Made by a program: the position numbers and the translations under genes. From NCBI RefSeq assembly GCF_000004075.3, contig NC_026660.2:15147837-15211836 (forward strand): DNA of 64,000 bases, read 5' to 3'. Positions 13,824 to 25,700 of the stretch are shown here, piece after piece. The DNA is from Cucumis sativus (taxonomy: Eukaryota; Streptophyta; Magnoliopsida; Cucurbitales; Cucurbitaceae). Within the stretch, counting starts at the first letter, position 1; the number at the start of each line of letters is the position of its first letter. The notes below the pieces were generated by a model, which was not told where the DNA came from, searched no databases, and saw only the letters and a list, made by a program, of their open reading frames with translations.

Positions 13824-16179
13824 GGAAAGACAATTCACCCTTTCAATAACACTTTTAGTGCAAACCACTTTTATTTATTCATTCTTTAAAGAGCAAACCA
13901 CTCGTGACGTGGAAATCACCACTTTTAACCCCTCCTTAGTTTTTTCTTTTCCTTTTAACTTTATGCATTTCATTCTTTTTTTTTCTTTTCAAATATAGTA
14001 AAATTAATTAAAATATATACGATATAAATATTAATAATTTTATTTTAAATATTAATAATTTTATTTCAATCTTGTGGTTGTTTTATTTAGTTGGAATAGA
14101 TAGAGTTCAAACATATTAACTATTAAACTACGTATGAATCTATGAATACCATTTATAAATTTCAATAATAATTATGTTTTACTCCATAATAATAATAATA
14201 ACTAATTTTCATAAATATAACATTATACCAAATTATTTACGACTTGTCTAACAAAATCAAAAAGTTTATAAAATCGATCATTTTAAAAAATATTTCAGAT
14301 TTTTCCTTACTGTTTTTTAATTTTGCGATGCTACGACTTCTTCTTTCTTTTGATCTTCTTCCTTCTTTCTTCTTTTGTAATTTTTTTTTATATTTTTTTG
14401 AAATCATGATTTTTGTTTTCAATCAATCATTAATCTCGTACTTTTTTCAAAATGCTATTTAGTTTAAGATCGTCTACAAAATATAAAAGATATTGGTACA
14501 CGATTTTAAACAACAATCATTTAGATATTGGTACAATCGTTTAAATTTTAGTATATGATCATGTACATATAAAAGATCTTAATATATGCATGCACATGTG
14601 ATCAATTAATAGCATGTTGATTGAAATACTTTTAGTATTTTTTATAGTGGGTTTGTAAACTTTTTCTATTTTCGAAATTGTTATATTTTATCGGTTTATT
14701 ATATTTTTTTTAAAAAAAATGAGAATAATAATAAAAATTAACAATTGTATATTGTATAACTATTTTAATGGATACTTACAATAAATTATAACTATATATT
14801 ATAAAACACACACTTTAACTATTAATTTTAAATTGTAATCCAATTGTGTTAAGCTACCCATGCTTCCCTATATTTGTCTCTATTTAGAATTTAATATAAC
14901 TTAATTAATAAACCAAACCAAAGTTAGAATGAATCTTTTTTTTATTATTATTATTATTATTATCATTATTAGATTAGTTTGGAGGGATGATTTGTCTATT
15001 AACTTAATTTTGGTGGTCGGTTTTTGTTAACGAGTGTTGCCTAATTTGATATCAAATAATTGAACTTTAAACTTTACAGTACATACTTATTTATTATGTC
15101 AATTCAATTACGTGTTCATATATATTAGTTGTTTTTATATGTAATTTAAAATTTCAAATAATAATAGAGATGGTTCCAACCATTATAGAAATAAATAAAA
15201 CAAAACAATATTAGGTTGAAAAATCAACTAACTATATATTCGTAATAAATTGGTAGTTTAGGTTATAAATTTGGAATATTTTAAAATATATAGGTTATAA
15301 CTATATATTCACAATATTTTAATGTGATTTTACATTTAAACATTTCCATTCAAAATCTAAACCTACTACACATTTTAATAAATGGTTAGAATAACTTAAA
15401 GCCAAAATGATTCTATCTCACCTATTTGATAAGTGGTTGGATTCACCTACCCATATTTAATTCAATGCTTTTTGCAAGTCGAGTTTTCTAGATCTAAATT
15501 GAACAAATTTAAAATGTTAAAATTATATAGTTAAAGTTACGTACCAAATAAACAAGTGTTTAAGCATTTAAACATTCCTCTATCTTATCAAGATGAGTGG
15601 TTAAAGTATATGTGTAAATGTAAGAATTTAATACCCATAAAACAATAATAATAATAATTAATTAGTCGTCAATACTATAATAATAATAACGACGAACGTC
15701 AACCTAATTTTAGACATTTTAGACATTTTTTAAAAGTCGTATCAATTTAAATCATAAAGTAATAATGATATCAATTTGAAATGATTATCTCAAATTTAAA
15801 TCCAAAATTAGACCCTTAGATGTATCATCAATTAAAATTTTTAATTAGCTTTCATATATGTATAAGTATATCCAAATAAAATATAAGATGAATGATTTCT
15901 TTTTCTTCTTCTTATCTTTACTTGATTTCTTTTTTTTCTTCTTATCTTTACTTTCTTTTCTCGGTTTTTCTTGTTCTTTCACCACCCTCTCTTGTAATTA
16001 AAGGGTTTAAATCAATGCAATTGTGAAAGTTAAAAGTTTTATACTATATGCTAATGAAATTTTAGGAACTAATTTGGTATAGCTATTTATTTGAGATTTA
16101 AATTGATACAACCCCAAAGATCATGGATTTAATCGATATTATTTCTATTAATAATAATATGATTGGAATGCTATTTTAG
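9839..16179. other. Long gene-poor AT-rich region
   Basis: No convincing gene. One plus-strand frame near 10219-10515 is weakly reminiscent of a PPR repeat but too short and unlike coding DNA beyond that. Sequence around 11020-11740 holds many loosely related words such as CAATCACATGGTAAT and TCATGTGATCA, perhaps an old degenerate repeat. Simple TTA/TAA repeats occur near 12718-12731, 14940-14963 and 15645-15660. I see nothing else supportable. Confidence 0.55.
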
Positions 16180-16930
16180 GGGTGTTCAAGTAATATTCTA
16201 AAGGTCTATAGTATACAAATAAAGTTGGATACCTTATCATTGTAGTACTATCGATATGACCCCCTTGTAAATGTTACAAATGATGTAGAGACATGCCAAT
16301 GGAGTATCTTATGCAAATAGTTTGTATGACCTAAACAATAAAATATTTTTTTTCAAAACCGTTAATTAAAGAGATTAATATTTCAAAATGATAACCATAT
16401 GTAATTTGATCTCAATCCTAAGTGAGTTATGGACTCTCATCAATGAAAGGCCGTTCTTTGATTTATATGGGTGAGTCACCTATGTCGTCGACTCAATATG
16501 CCTATCATTTTAGAGTCGACAAAATTAAATAGGGAGTTGAGTCTTGAATAATGAGGATCTTCACTCTCGTTGGATTAAGAGGAATTTAGTTTATAATTAG
16601 ATTATACACATAAATGGTTCATTAGAAAATGAGTGGTACTCAAGGAGTAAAGTGATAATTTCGTCCAGACGTTATTATGAACACTCGTGAAGGATCAATT
16701 TACTCGTAATGGTTTAACCGATGACATAGAAAATATTCTACAGTGCAAAGAGTTGTAAAGCTAGGGCTTTTAGTGGAAGGACCCACTACTAATAAAAATT
16801 GATTAAATATAACTAAAATGTAATTATAGAGTTTAATTAATTAATCTAGAATCATTCGAGAGCTTCTAATATGTAGGTTTCTGGAAGCTCCCTTACTAGC
16901 TAACTAACGTTAGATGAAATGAGATAAAAA
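16180..16930. repeat. Diverged LTR-like fragment (copy A)
   Basis: This stretch is colinear with the segments at about 16987-17955 and 43218-44190. It shares, in the same order, the words for a GATGTAGAGACATG block, a TCAATCCTAAGTGAGTTATGGACTC block, an ACTCAATATGCCT block and a TTTTAGTGGAAGGACCCACTA block. Similarity is patchy, so this is an old or related-family member. No coding sequence is present. LTR identity is inferred from copies B and C. Confidence 0.6.
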
Positions 16931-16986
16931 GTTTTAGAATACATTGAATGGTTCAAATTACACTAGAAGAAAAACTAGCTTCTATG

Positions 16987-17955
16987 TGTTGGAATTTTTT
17001 GTCCTAAAACTCGTAGTTTGTAAATCATATTCTGTTCAATAAAGTTGTTATTGATAAATTAAATATTATAATCTTAAATCCAATAAATCAAGTTCCAAGG
17101 CTATTTTTTAATAAACTTAAACTTTATGTGTAAACATAAACGTGGATCAAGTTCGAGTATATAACCTAAATAGTCTATAGTATATGAAATAAGGATTGGG
17201 CGCCTTATTTAGAGAAACTATGGATGCGGCCCACTTTGTAGTACAAACGAAGTGATCCTAATCGTTCATGTAGAGACATGAAAGTGGGGGCATCCTATGT
17301 AAAATGTTTACATAAGACCGAACCATGAATTAGTCTTTTTTACGTTATAACACCGTTTACTGTTTAAAACTGACTATCTCAATTATTGATGACCTAGGTA
17401 ACTTAGTCTTAATCCTGAGTTAACTATGAACTCCTGTTCACACGAGATTATCCTTAGATCTGCATAGGTGAGGGCAGCTCATCAGCGTTGGCCCAATAAG
17501 CCTCCCATTTCAGGGGTAAGATCAGGTGGATAGCTGGGAACATAGGGTACAAGATGGAATTCACTCCTACCCGCTTTAGGGTTAATTAGTAGATAGGTTG
17601 TTCTCTTAAGCACTGAATCCAAGTCTTGAACAAGGGGCCCCACCCTCTCATTGGCCCGAGAGGGATTAAGTTTATAGGTTGAACCTTAAACCAATTGTTC
17701 AATAGTGGATTAGTGGGACTTAAGGAGCAAGATGTAATCTTGGGGGTAAAACGGTATTTTGACCCAGCCAAGGTTACGAGCAACCTGTGAAGGATTAACT
17801 TACTGATTATGGTTTTATCAAATGGACACAAATATATCTATAGTGAGGGGAGTGCAACTACGGGACTTTAGTGGAATGACCCGTTAGTTAACGAATGTTG
17901 ATTAACTCGGTTTAAAAGAGTTTAGCTAGTTAATCTTGAATCGTTGGAGCCCATG
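16987..17955. repeat. LTR-like fragment (copy B), nested in the CACTA element
   Basis: It begins TGTTGGAATTTTTTGTCCTA, with the TG start usual for LTRs, 26 bases inside the CACTA left end. It runs colinear with copy C (43218 onward) for about 950 bases, at roughly 75-85 percent identity by eye, and ends near the block AATCGTTGGAGCC. I could not find a matching right edge or a 5-bp target duplication, so the insertion is truncated or was followed by a deletion. No coding sequence is seen. Confidence 0.65.
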
Positions 17956-17963
17956 AAATTTAG

Positions 17964-18080
17964 TTAGCTATTCTTTGGTTAACTCTTCTCCGATGAAATT
18001 TAGTTTATTATCCCATTGTCATGGCTCCAACGATAATAAACTAAATTTCATCGGAGAAGAGTTAACCAAAGAATAGCTAA
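17964..18080. repeat. Perfect 49-bp inverted repeat with 19-base loop
   Basis: Left arm 17964-18012, right arm 18032-18080, loop 18013-18031. By base-by-base comparison the arms are exact reverse complements. Just outside, GTTGGAGCC at 17944-17952 is also the reverse complement of bases in and beside the loop, so longer alternative pairing is possible. The transcript would form a long perfect hairpin. Confidence 0.95.
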
Positions 18081-18109
18081 TGTTTGTTACTATATTTAAT
18101 TTTGAGAGT

Positions 18110-19020
18110 TTTATTGCAAGAAACAGGGTGAGAGAGTGCTTTGCATTCTTATACTTGAAGCTTCGATCTCATCTCACTTCTTGCTTTTCTGCTTGTCATG
18201 CTAAGCTTCAATCTCATCTCACTTCTTCCATCGTGTACATGTCTGAAGAAACCTCAACCCAAGTAACTAGGAAAATTTAGTTTGTGGGAATTACTTGTGA
18301 AAACAGGATTATATATTTCATGGTTGACATTTTGTAATTGACATTTTGCACGTACAAATGAACAACATCATTTCTATTCATGAAAAATATTCAGGAGTGG
18401 TTGTATATATATTGGTTTGATGTGCCCTAAACCTCAACCCTATCTAGTGCTTTATGCACACATACACACACACTTGAACTCTCTATATTTGTCTCTTTTT
18501 GTCTCCATGAATAATGAGAAGTCAATACAAACAGATGAATTCTCTGTTTGGTTCTCTTTCTCTATCTCGATGTTGGGAAAAAGCTAAATATTTGAGGCAT
18601 TGATTTCAGGAATTGGTGCAAGTGTTTGATCAAGAGGCTGTTGCAGTTGTTTTGGTTGCTGATATTAAATTCTACAAACGCTCATCAAGTACATGGTTAG
18701 GAAATAAGTTCTTGATTAGAAACAAGTTCTTGATTAGAAACAAGATTCATAATATATATAATGTTTCTTTTACATTCACATTACTACATGGTAGTCCTCC
18801 ATTTTCATCTTTGTTGTGGTAATGTTGGTTCACAAATGTATGTGTTATGGATGCTTATATTCATGTTGTCTTTGTAGGTTCAACCGGAGTCGACAACTTC
18901 ATGAGTTTTCTTTCAAAGAACATTTTCAGAGACGAACATTCTCGGTTGGTCATTTATGCTTGTGCAGAAAATCTTGTTAGATGTATTCTAATGCTATTTA
19001 AAATATCTTTTGATTAAGGG
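18110..19020 (+). other. Exon-like sequence inside the CACTA element, unrecognised
   Basis: Two stretches read better than the surroundings. At 18080-18280 a 66-codon frame contains a 24-base repeated phrase (near 18158 and 18203). At 18880-19012, after an AG acceptor (TTTGTAG), a frame reads STGVDNFMSFLSKNIF and continues to a stop near 19017. An 18-base tandem duplication around GTTCTTGATTAGAAACAA lies at about 18706-18745. They could be captured host-gene pieces, which CACTA elements often carry. I do not recognise the protein, and they may be chance frames. Confidence 0.25.
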
Positions 19021-19244
19021 TTTGGATTCTGTACTTGTAAATTGTTGACACTTGATTGAAAATGTACGAATATTATAAATTGTATTATATCGTATATATA
19101 TTAAAGTGTTGGCTACTTTTTTCTATATGGGTGTCAATATTATAAATTCAAAATTGTCATTCTCAGCTACATTATTGTCATTCAAATGGTTCATGTAATG
19201 GTAGAGCGGCAAGGAGAACAGGAAAAAACTGTAGTAAATTGAGA

Positions 19245-19733
19245 AATTTGCAACAAAAAATAAATGACGTAATAAATGAATTTGTGACAGTTATTAATTG
19301 TTGTCAATCTGAAAACGATGACATTTGTTTAATAAAATAAATTGTCACGATTGCCCTATATGTGACAGGAAAAAAATGTCGTCAATAGCAAAACAATGAC
19401 ATTTTTATACAGAAAAACTGTCGCGATTAACATATTCATGACAATTAAAAAATGTCACAATAAATGAATTCGCGACATTTATTTAACCGTCGTTAATACA
19501 CAAATGATGATAGTTATTTGTTGTCATAAAATAAAATATGACAGTTATTTGACGTCGTTGAATTCTGATTAACGACATTTATTTCATGTCATAAAATAAC
19601 TTATTGCGACAGTTTTTAAAAACTGTCATCGAAGGACTTTCCATGACTTCCGCTTCTATGACTGAAAATAACTGTCGCGAATTTCGTTTACGACAGTAAA
19701 TAACTGTCGTCGTAGACCACATTTCTACTAGTG
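19245..19733. repeat. CACTA right subterminal repeat array
   Basis: Dense, alternating short motifs (TGACAGTTATTT, ATGTCGTCA, AACTGTCGCG and relatives) occur in both orientations up to the terminal inverted repeat. In En/Spm elements such arrays bind the element-encoded regulatory protein. Confidence 0.7.
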
Positions 19734-19736
19734 TTA

Positions 19737-22700
19737 GATGAAGGGAATATATATTAATGGTACGAGAAACGATTGTTATAAAATTATAATGTATTGAAAA
19801 ACTATAGGTTAAAATTAACGGGAATGAAATTTAGATGCATTAAAAAATTTATAGATTACCACAGGGATGCAATTGAAAATGATTAAAATAATTATGATTA
19901 TTTAGATTAATGTTTGATCAATTAATTTCATTTATGATATTCGTTCTTCAATTAATCGTAAATCTACCTGCAAAGTGCAAACAACAAGAACAAGAGAGTG
20001 GTGATCATGTGAGAGAGGATATTCTTCCTCTCCCTCTCTCACCTCTTTCTCTCTCCTTAAAATGTGCAGAATTTGCATTTTGAAAAGGTTTTTTTCTACA
20101 TGAAAAACAATTTAACAAAAGTGAATTCCCATCTATATATGCAGTTTTATCTTCCAAAAACCCTACAGCTTCCCACCAACCTTAATTTGATCCTTTCTTC
20201 ATGAGAATTAATGGTGAGCAAGACCTAAAGGTTGTGTAGCGTTCGATATATATGATAAGGAGAATTAATTGTAGAAGTGAAGAGAAGATAATCTACAAGG
20301 GTAAGTTTGATCTTCTTATGCCTTTTTCTTTCTGTAAATTATGTTCATCCTCAGATTGAATAGCTTGTATGACTTTGAATGCATAAGACAATCAAGAACT
20401 TCCACTGTAATTCAATCTCTTTATAAACCTAACTCATCTAAAGTTTATATCTAAAAAAAACAACTGATCATTTATAATCAATCTTATTAGCTAGCTAGGG
20501 TTTTATAAATCATTTGATTCAAAACGATATTTTTATGGATATTCATATTTGATCGACAGATCATCCTAATTATGTTCATATAATTGTAACCATGATCATA
20601 TCAATAAACATTCATATTTTAATCTTTAATAGGGATAGGGATAGGGTTTAGATTTTCTTTTTCTTTAAGTGGCAATGAAAAATGTTTGTGGTGTTTGTTG
20701 TACCACGTTTTTCTTTCTTTTTGTCTTCTTCTTCTTCTTTTTGTTATTCACTACCCTTATTTACTTTATAATTTAAACATAGATTCTCCCAAATGAATAA
20801 ACCTCCACTCACTTGGGCACCAGTCATTGCTATCAGCAAATGATAAACAGTGTCTTCCATATTACTATTTTTCGCCTCATAAATTAATGTTTAATTGATT
20901 AGGTGTTTGTGTCATTCACTTTTATATATTGGTGTTACATTTTTCAAGAAACTCTAATTTATCTTATAGCTATTTATCTTAAAAATTGATTTTCTAATTC
21001 TTATCAATGTATTAACTCTAAACTCTAGAACTTTGTAACTTAACTAAGTATACTTTAAACAAACTGTTTAACTAAAGTTCTTTTTTCCTAACATGTAAAA
21101 TAGTTTTGTAGGCCAAATTGCAAAAGAAAAAAAAAAAAAGTTTTGGAATATGAGAGAAAGTTAGAATTTAATCATTATAGTTTAATAATTAGAATGGTGT
21201 AGAAATGACCATGGAAGGAGATTGGGAACAGGAACCGGAACACAGGATGACCAATTTTGATGGGTTAGTGTGGAGATTTCTTGTAAAATGGATCATCGAC
21301 CGTTGGTTCCTTACCTGAGTTATTCTCCATTTAATTCTTTTAGGGAATAAAAACAATGAAGTTGTTCTTTAAATGGTTAGTTCATCGTGGTTTGGACATA
21401 TCAAATAACTAAATAAACATTTATCATTATTATGAATGAGGCAGAGAACACAAGACTGCACTTTCCTTCCTTTAATTTTACGTCTCCATTTAGCTTGTGG
21501 GTAATTTTCTTTTCCCACATCCTCTTCATATTCCTTCTTTAGAGCCTCGAATTTACAAAAAAAAAATTAACATCTCTAGAATTTTATCTCTATAGTTTAT
21601 GAGGATTTGGATTCCTAAATGATTTGAATCCATGTGAGAGAGAGAAATTTCTAGATGTTTGGTTTGAACAAGTTATCAAACAAGTGGAATTTGCAAATTG
21701 GGTTTCCTTTATTTATTTTACTTATTTTTATCATCATCATCTATCATTATATATTTTTATAGAACACAACTTGCCAATAAGATATTTCTCATCATTATCT
21801 TCCTATGAGAGTCAATTTTAATTGATTAATTTTTAATTTTTAATATATTTATTAATTTCTTTACACACACACATATATATTATACACCTATATGTTACTA
21901 TTTAAATTATATTAGAAAGTATATAGAAAACTCTCTTTCTAGAAAAAAAATTATTCGTTAATAGACCTATTCATTGCTATAATCTTGCATTATTCTTTTT
22001 TTAATTAGACAATCAATCTTGCACTTTTATTATTCAAAGTCGTTCAAAGTTATTTTATTATTAAAAGTTGCTCAAAATTATTTTGTGTGTATTAAATTTA
22101 GGGTTTTTTTTAAAATAAAAAATAAACAAACTTCTTACAGTATATAAAAAAAACCAACAAAAATCCATTTATACTGATTTGTAAACACCTTTGTTTATTT
22201 TGCTTTTTTTAAATACTATTTTCCTCAAATTTAAGAGGAAAAGAAAGATTGCAACTGTGTAATTTCATTATTCCATGGATAGCTCACTAATAAATTAATG
22301 TTAACCTGAAAAACAAACTACTGACGTAAAAATACAACTAAAACAATTCTAATAATATTTATAAGGAAAAAAGTACATACATACATACATATACATACAT
22401 ACATACATATATATATATAAACCGCAAACTTTTGATTTCGTCTGTTTGGACTTCCAAACTTGAATAAATGCATCAACATTACACTTTTGGTTTTAATGGT
22501 GTCGAGCGTTTTAATGGTGTTTACAAAGATCATTCTTGCATGCATGCCCAAAGCCATGCATGTTTTAGTATACAATATGTATTTGCTTGTTATAATTTCT
22601 TTACAAAGATAAAAATGACTAAATCATTATAGATGATCAGGTGGCCTCCAATAATCATGAAAACTACATAAAGTTTACTTTTGTAAAGCAGGACCCGCAT

Positions 22701-25700
22701 GGTGGAAATTAAACAAAATTGGTCTTTTGTACTCCCCTCCTCTCCGGTGTTGTTTAACACTGTGAGAACTGTGATGAAGACTTGGGTAGTGACAACCACG
22801 ACCTTTGTGTGTTGCCTTCGTTCAATTTTCGAGGAGTTTTAATTCGTTAAAATACCAACAAGAACAGAGAGCAAGTGATGAAGTCAAAACACTGATCATG
22901 TCAAAGAGGAAATCTCTCTATTCTCTAGTGTATTTAAAGAAAACTATTCTTTTACTATGCATTTTAGATCATTAAATTCTAATAAGATTAATCACCCACC
23001 TTCATGGTTAATATTTTAATTTTACTATATCAAATTCAACTTCAATTCAAATGCGATTGTGTAAGTCATGTTAACAATGTTACGACATGATAACATGCTT
23101 TTGCATAAGAGGGAAAAAACAATAGTAATGGAACTTAATCAATTTTTTGACATCAAATAACTTCTTGACATATTCTCTTTTGAAAAAGTCGGGCTAAAGA
23201 ATATCTTCTCGCTTTCTTACCTCTATTCTCGGTGGTTGTCTTCTTTGTTGTTCTCTAGTAATTTATTGTTTTGCTTTCTAAAATATATCAATACAGTCAT
23301 AGATGTATACATATATGAAGTTAATTAAATTGATCTTTCACTTTTCAAAATTTTTGAAATAAAATAAACTAAAGATAGGAGACTCTATCATTTAACAAAT
23401 ATTTTACTAGTTGAGTTATGCGCGTTTTGACAATTTTTTATTCTTATTACTTGTTGTTCAATTAATTATTAGCTATTTTGCATCAATCATAAGAAAAATC
23501 TAACATAAGGACTAAAACAATCACTAGTGGTTTTGTCATGTGGCAATAATTTGTATAATTGGTGACATCTAGTAATCTCTAAATATATATATTAAATTCA
23601 TAAGATAATTAAAACTATGTGAGGAGATAAGGTAATTTATTATATATACATATGTCCATCCACACTTAATGATGCAAGTGATTCATTAGAAAACAACATT
23701 GGATTTTTCTTTTGATTAGGTATATTGGGAGATGATCTAATCATATATTATCATATATAGAGACACCCAAATTCGATACAAGTCTACAAACTTTGGTTAT
23801 TCCAGTGGCCTTTTCCCCAATCTCTAGAAACTTGTAAAAAAAAAAAAAAGAGGAAAAAAAATCATTAATATTTACTTTAGAAATTTTAATAGTATAATGT
23901 TTCACTTTAACTATACATTTTATATAATGGGCCGGTTAGAAAAAACTGAGATTGCTTTATAAAATTCGTATCTTTTATATGATTTGTCAATTATATGGCT
24001 TATGTTATTGGGATTTAGGTTTAGTGGAATTTTTAAAATTTTTACTATTTGACCCTAGCTTGAGCTATGATAAAATAATCAATTAACATCATCTATTCGT
24101 TGCTTGTTCAATTTTAGTGATTTCATTTCAATAAATCATAAATTTAATCTTGATGAAAATTCATGGTTGAGTTGTTAAAATTAAATGGTTTTGTTATATG
24201 CTATTATTTAATTTTCATAAAGTATATAATTCCCACTTTAGCAAAAATGAGTTCCAAGGCTAGCTAAGGGTAAATGGCCTACATAGCTCCATCACTAAAT
24301 TGGCTTATAGGTAATATAAATTGAGGGTTTTTTTCTTTCAATTTTGGTATTATATTTGACGTTACAAATGAAATTTGTTATTGATTCTTCGTTTAGGAAG
24401 ATTATTGACTTATGCCAAAGCTAGCTTAAATAGCAAACCTTTACTATAAAGTTTGCAGTTCGTATCCTATACACCAAAAAACTAGAGACTAAATTATTAA
24501 AAAGTGAAAATAAAGGAACAAAATGTTTAGGATTAAAAAGTAATTTTTGGAGAATCTTATAGTTTGGAAGGATTGCTTTTGTTTGGGTCACCCATGAAAT
24601 GGGCTGTTATTGACTTATGAATGTAGGCAGCAATTAAAAGTCCATAACTGATTAAAAGTGATTGCCGGCTCAGCCCAATAACTCGCTTTGCATACTCTCT
24701 TTTCTCTCCCCACATAAACCAAACTATTTTCCTAAAATCTTTTCATGAACTGAGGCATTGCTCAATTGCTCAATATATACATATAAAGATCATAACGTTG
24801 AGGGAAGACTCACGGCCCATCGACACTGACTACCTCTTTTCCTTCCTCTAGCTAATCAACTTTGATCTTGTTCGTTTTCGATTGATCTACTAGTTTTTCG
24901 GTCTATCGTGCTCACCCCTTACATTAAAACTATTTAAATTGTAATTGATATCTTGCAAACTTACTTTTAGGATAACATTGGTAGACTTGTAGATATGAAT
25001 ATTTTACCATGAAATTGAGATAGATAATATTCGAAAGAAGAAAAAACAAAGGGTTAAGAATTCACTAATTCACCTTACCTAAAAATCATGTCAATTATGG
25101 GTGAGTTAAATTCATTTTTATTTTTCTATATTTATAACTTGTTAGACCATTGTAATAGTTAGCGATCAAATATGATATCATAAAAGGTAACATTTAGGGT
25201 AGGTGGCTTAATGTACAAAGTTGGATCAACTAATTTTGTTCCCATGAAATTACGACGAAATAAATAAATTGAATTAAAAAAATGTGGTTTTGAAAACAAT
25301 AACTCATATTCTGCTTTGTAAATAGATGAGAAGCTGTCACGTTGGATATTTAATTAATTGGTCAATCACATTTTATGCTTTTCACATTCTTTTATTTTTT
25401 AGCCAAGCTTTTCACATTGTTTATTTTCAAAACATACATATATAAAACTTTTATTATCTTTATTATTATTATTATTATGAATGATTCATAGAAAACATGT
25501 TTAATATATTCTTAATTAAATGCAGAAGAAGTAAGATTTTCTTTTATATTATTCTAAAAAAAGTAATTGTTAAAGTTGTATGTACAAAGCTGCACGTTTC
25601 AAGGTCTTGTTGTAAAACTTACAAACATTTAATATTTTCATTTTAATTTACCTGATTTCATTTTAGTATTCTAAAAAATTTAGAACTTCATCTAATTTTT

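Larger units (their letters stand above)
16961..19733. mobile_element. CACTA (En/Spm-type) DNA transposon, non-autonomous, with nested insertion
   Basis: The left end begins CACTAGAAGAAA at 16961. The right end, read on the minus strand, begins CACTAGTAGAAA at 19733, a match of 11 in 12. The flanks are TTA on both sides (16958-16960 and 19734-19736), the 3-bp target duplication expected of CACTA elements. The right 500 bases carry many short GACAGTTATTT / TGTCG repeats, typical of subterminal transposase-binding arrays. The left array is almost absent, because LTR-like copy B begins only 26 bases from the left end. I see no transposase frame, so the element would depend on another copy. The interior contains the perfect inverted repeat at 17964-18080 and some exon-like sequence. 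Confidence 0.75.

Noticed and set aside
13617..13889. 90-codon frame rich in Phe
   Set aside because: Low-complexity T-rich sequence; no coding signal.
17586..17831. 81-codon minus-strand frame
   Set aside because: Lies wholly in LTR-like copy B and is not kept in copy C.
20265..20306. Possible untranslated exon or microRNA precursor with a GGTAAGT donor
   Set aside because: No foldback and no match to any common plant microRNA that I can recognise.
22318..22575. 85-codon minus-strand frame with Tyr/Cys/Met repeats
   Set aside because: Made by the ACAT/TA microsatellite.
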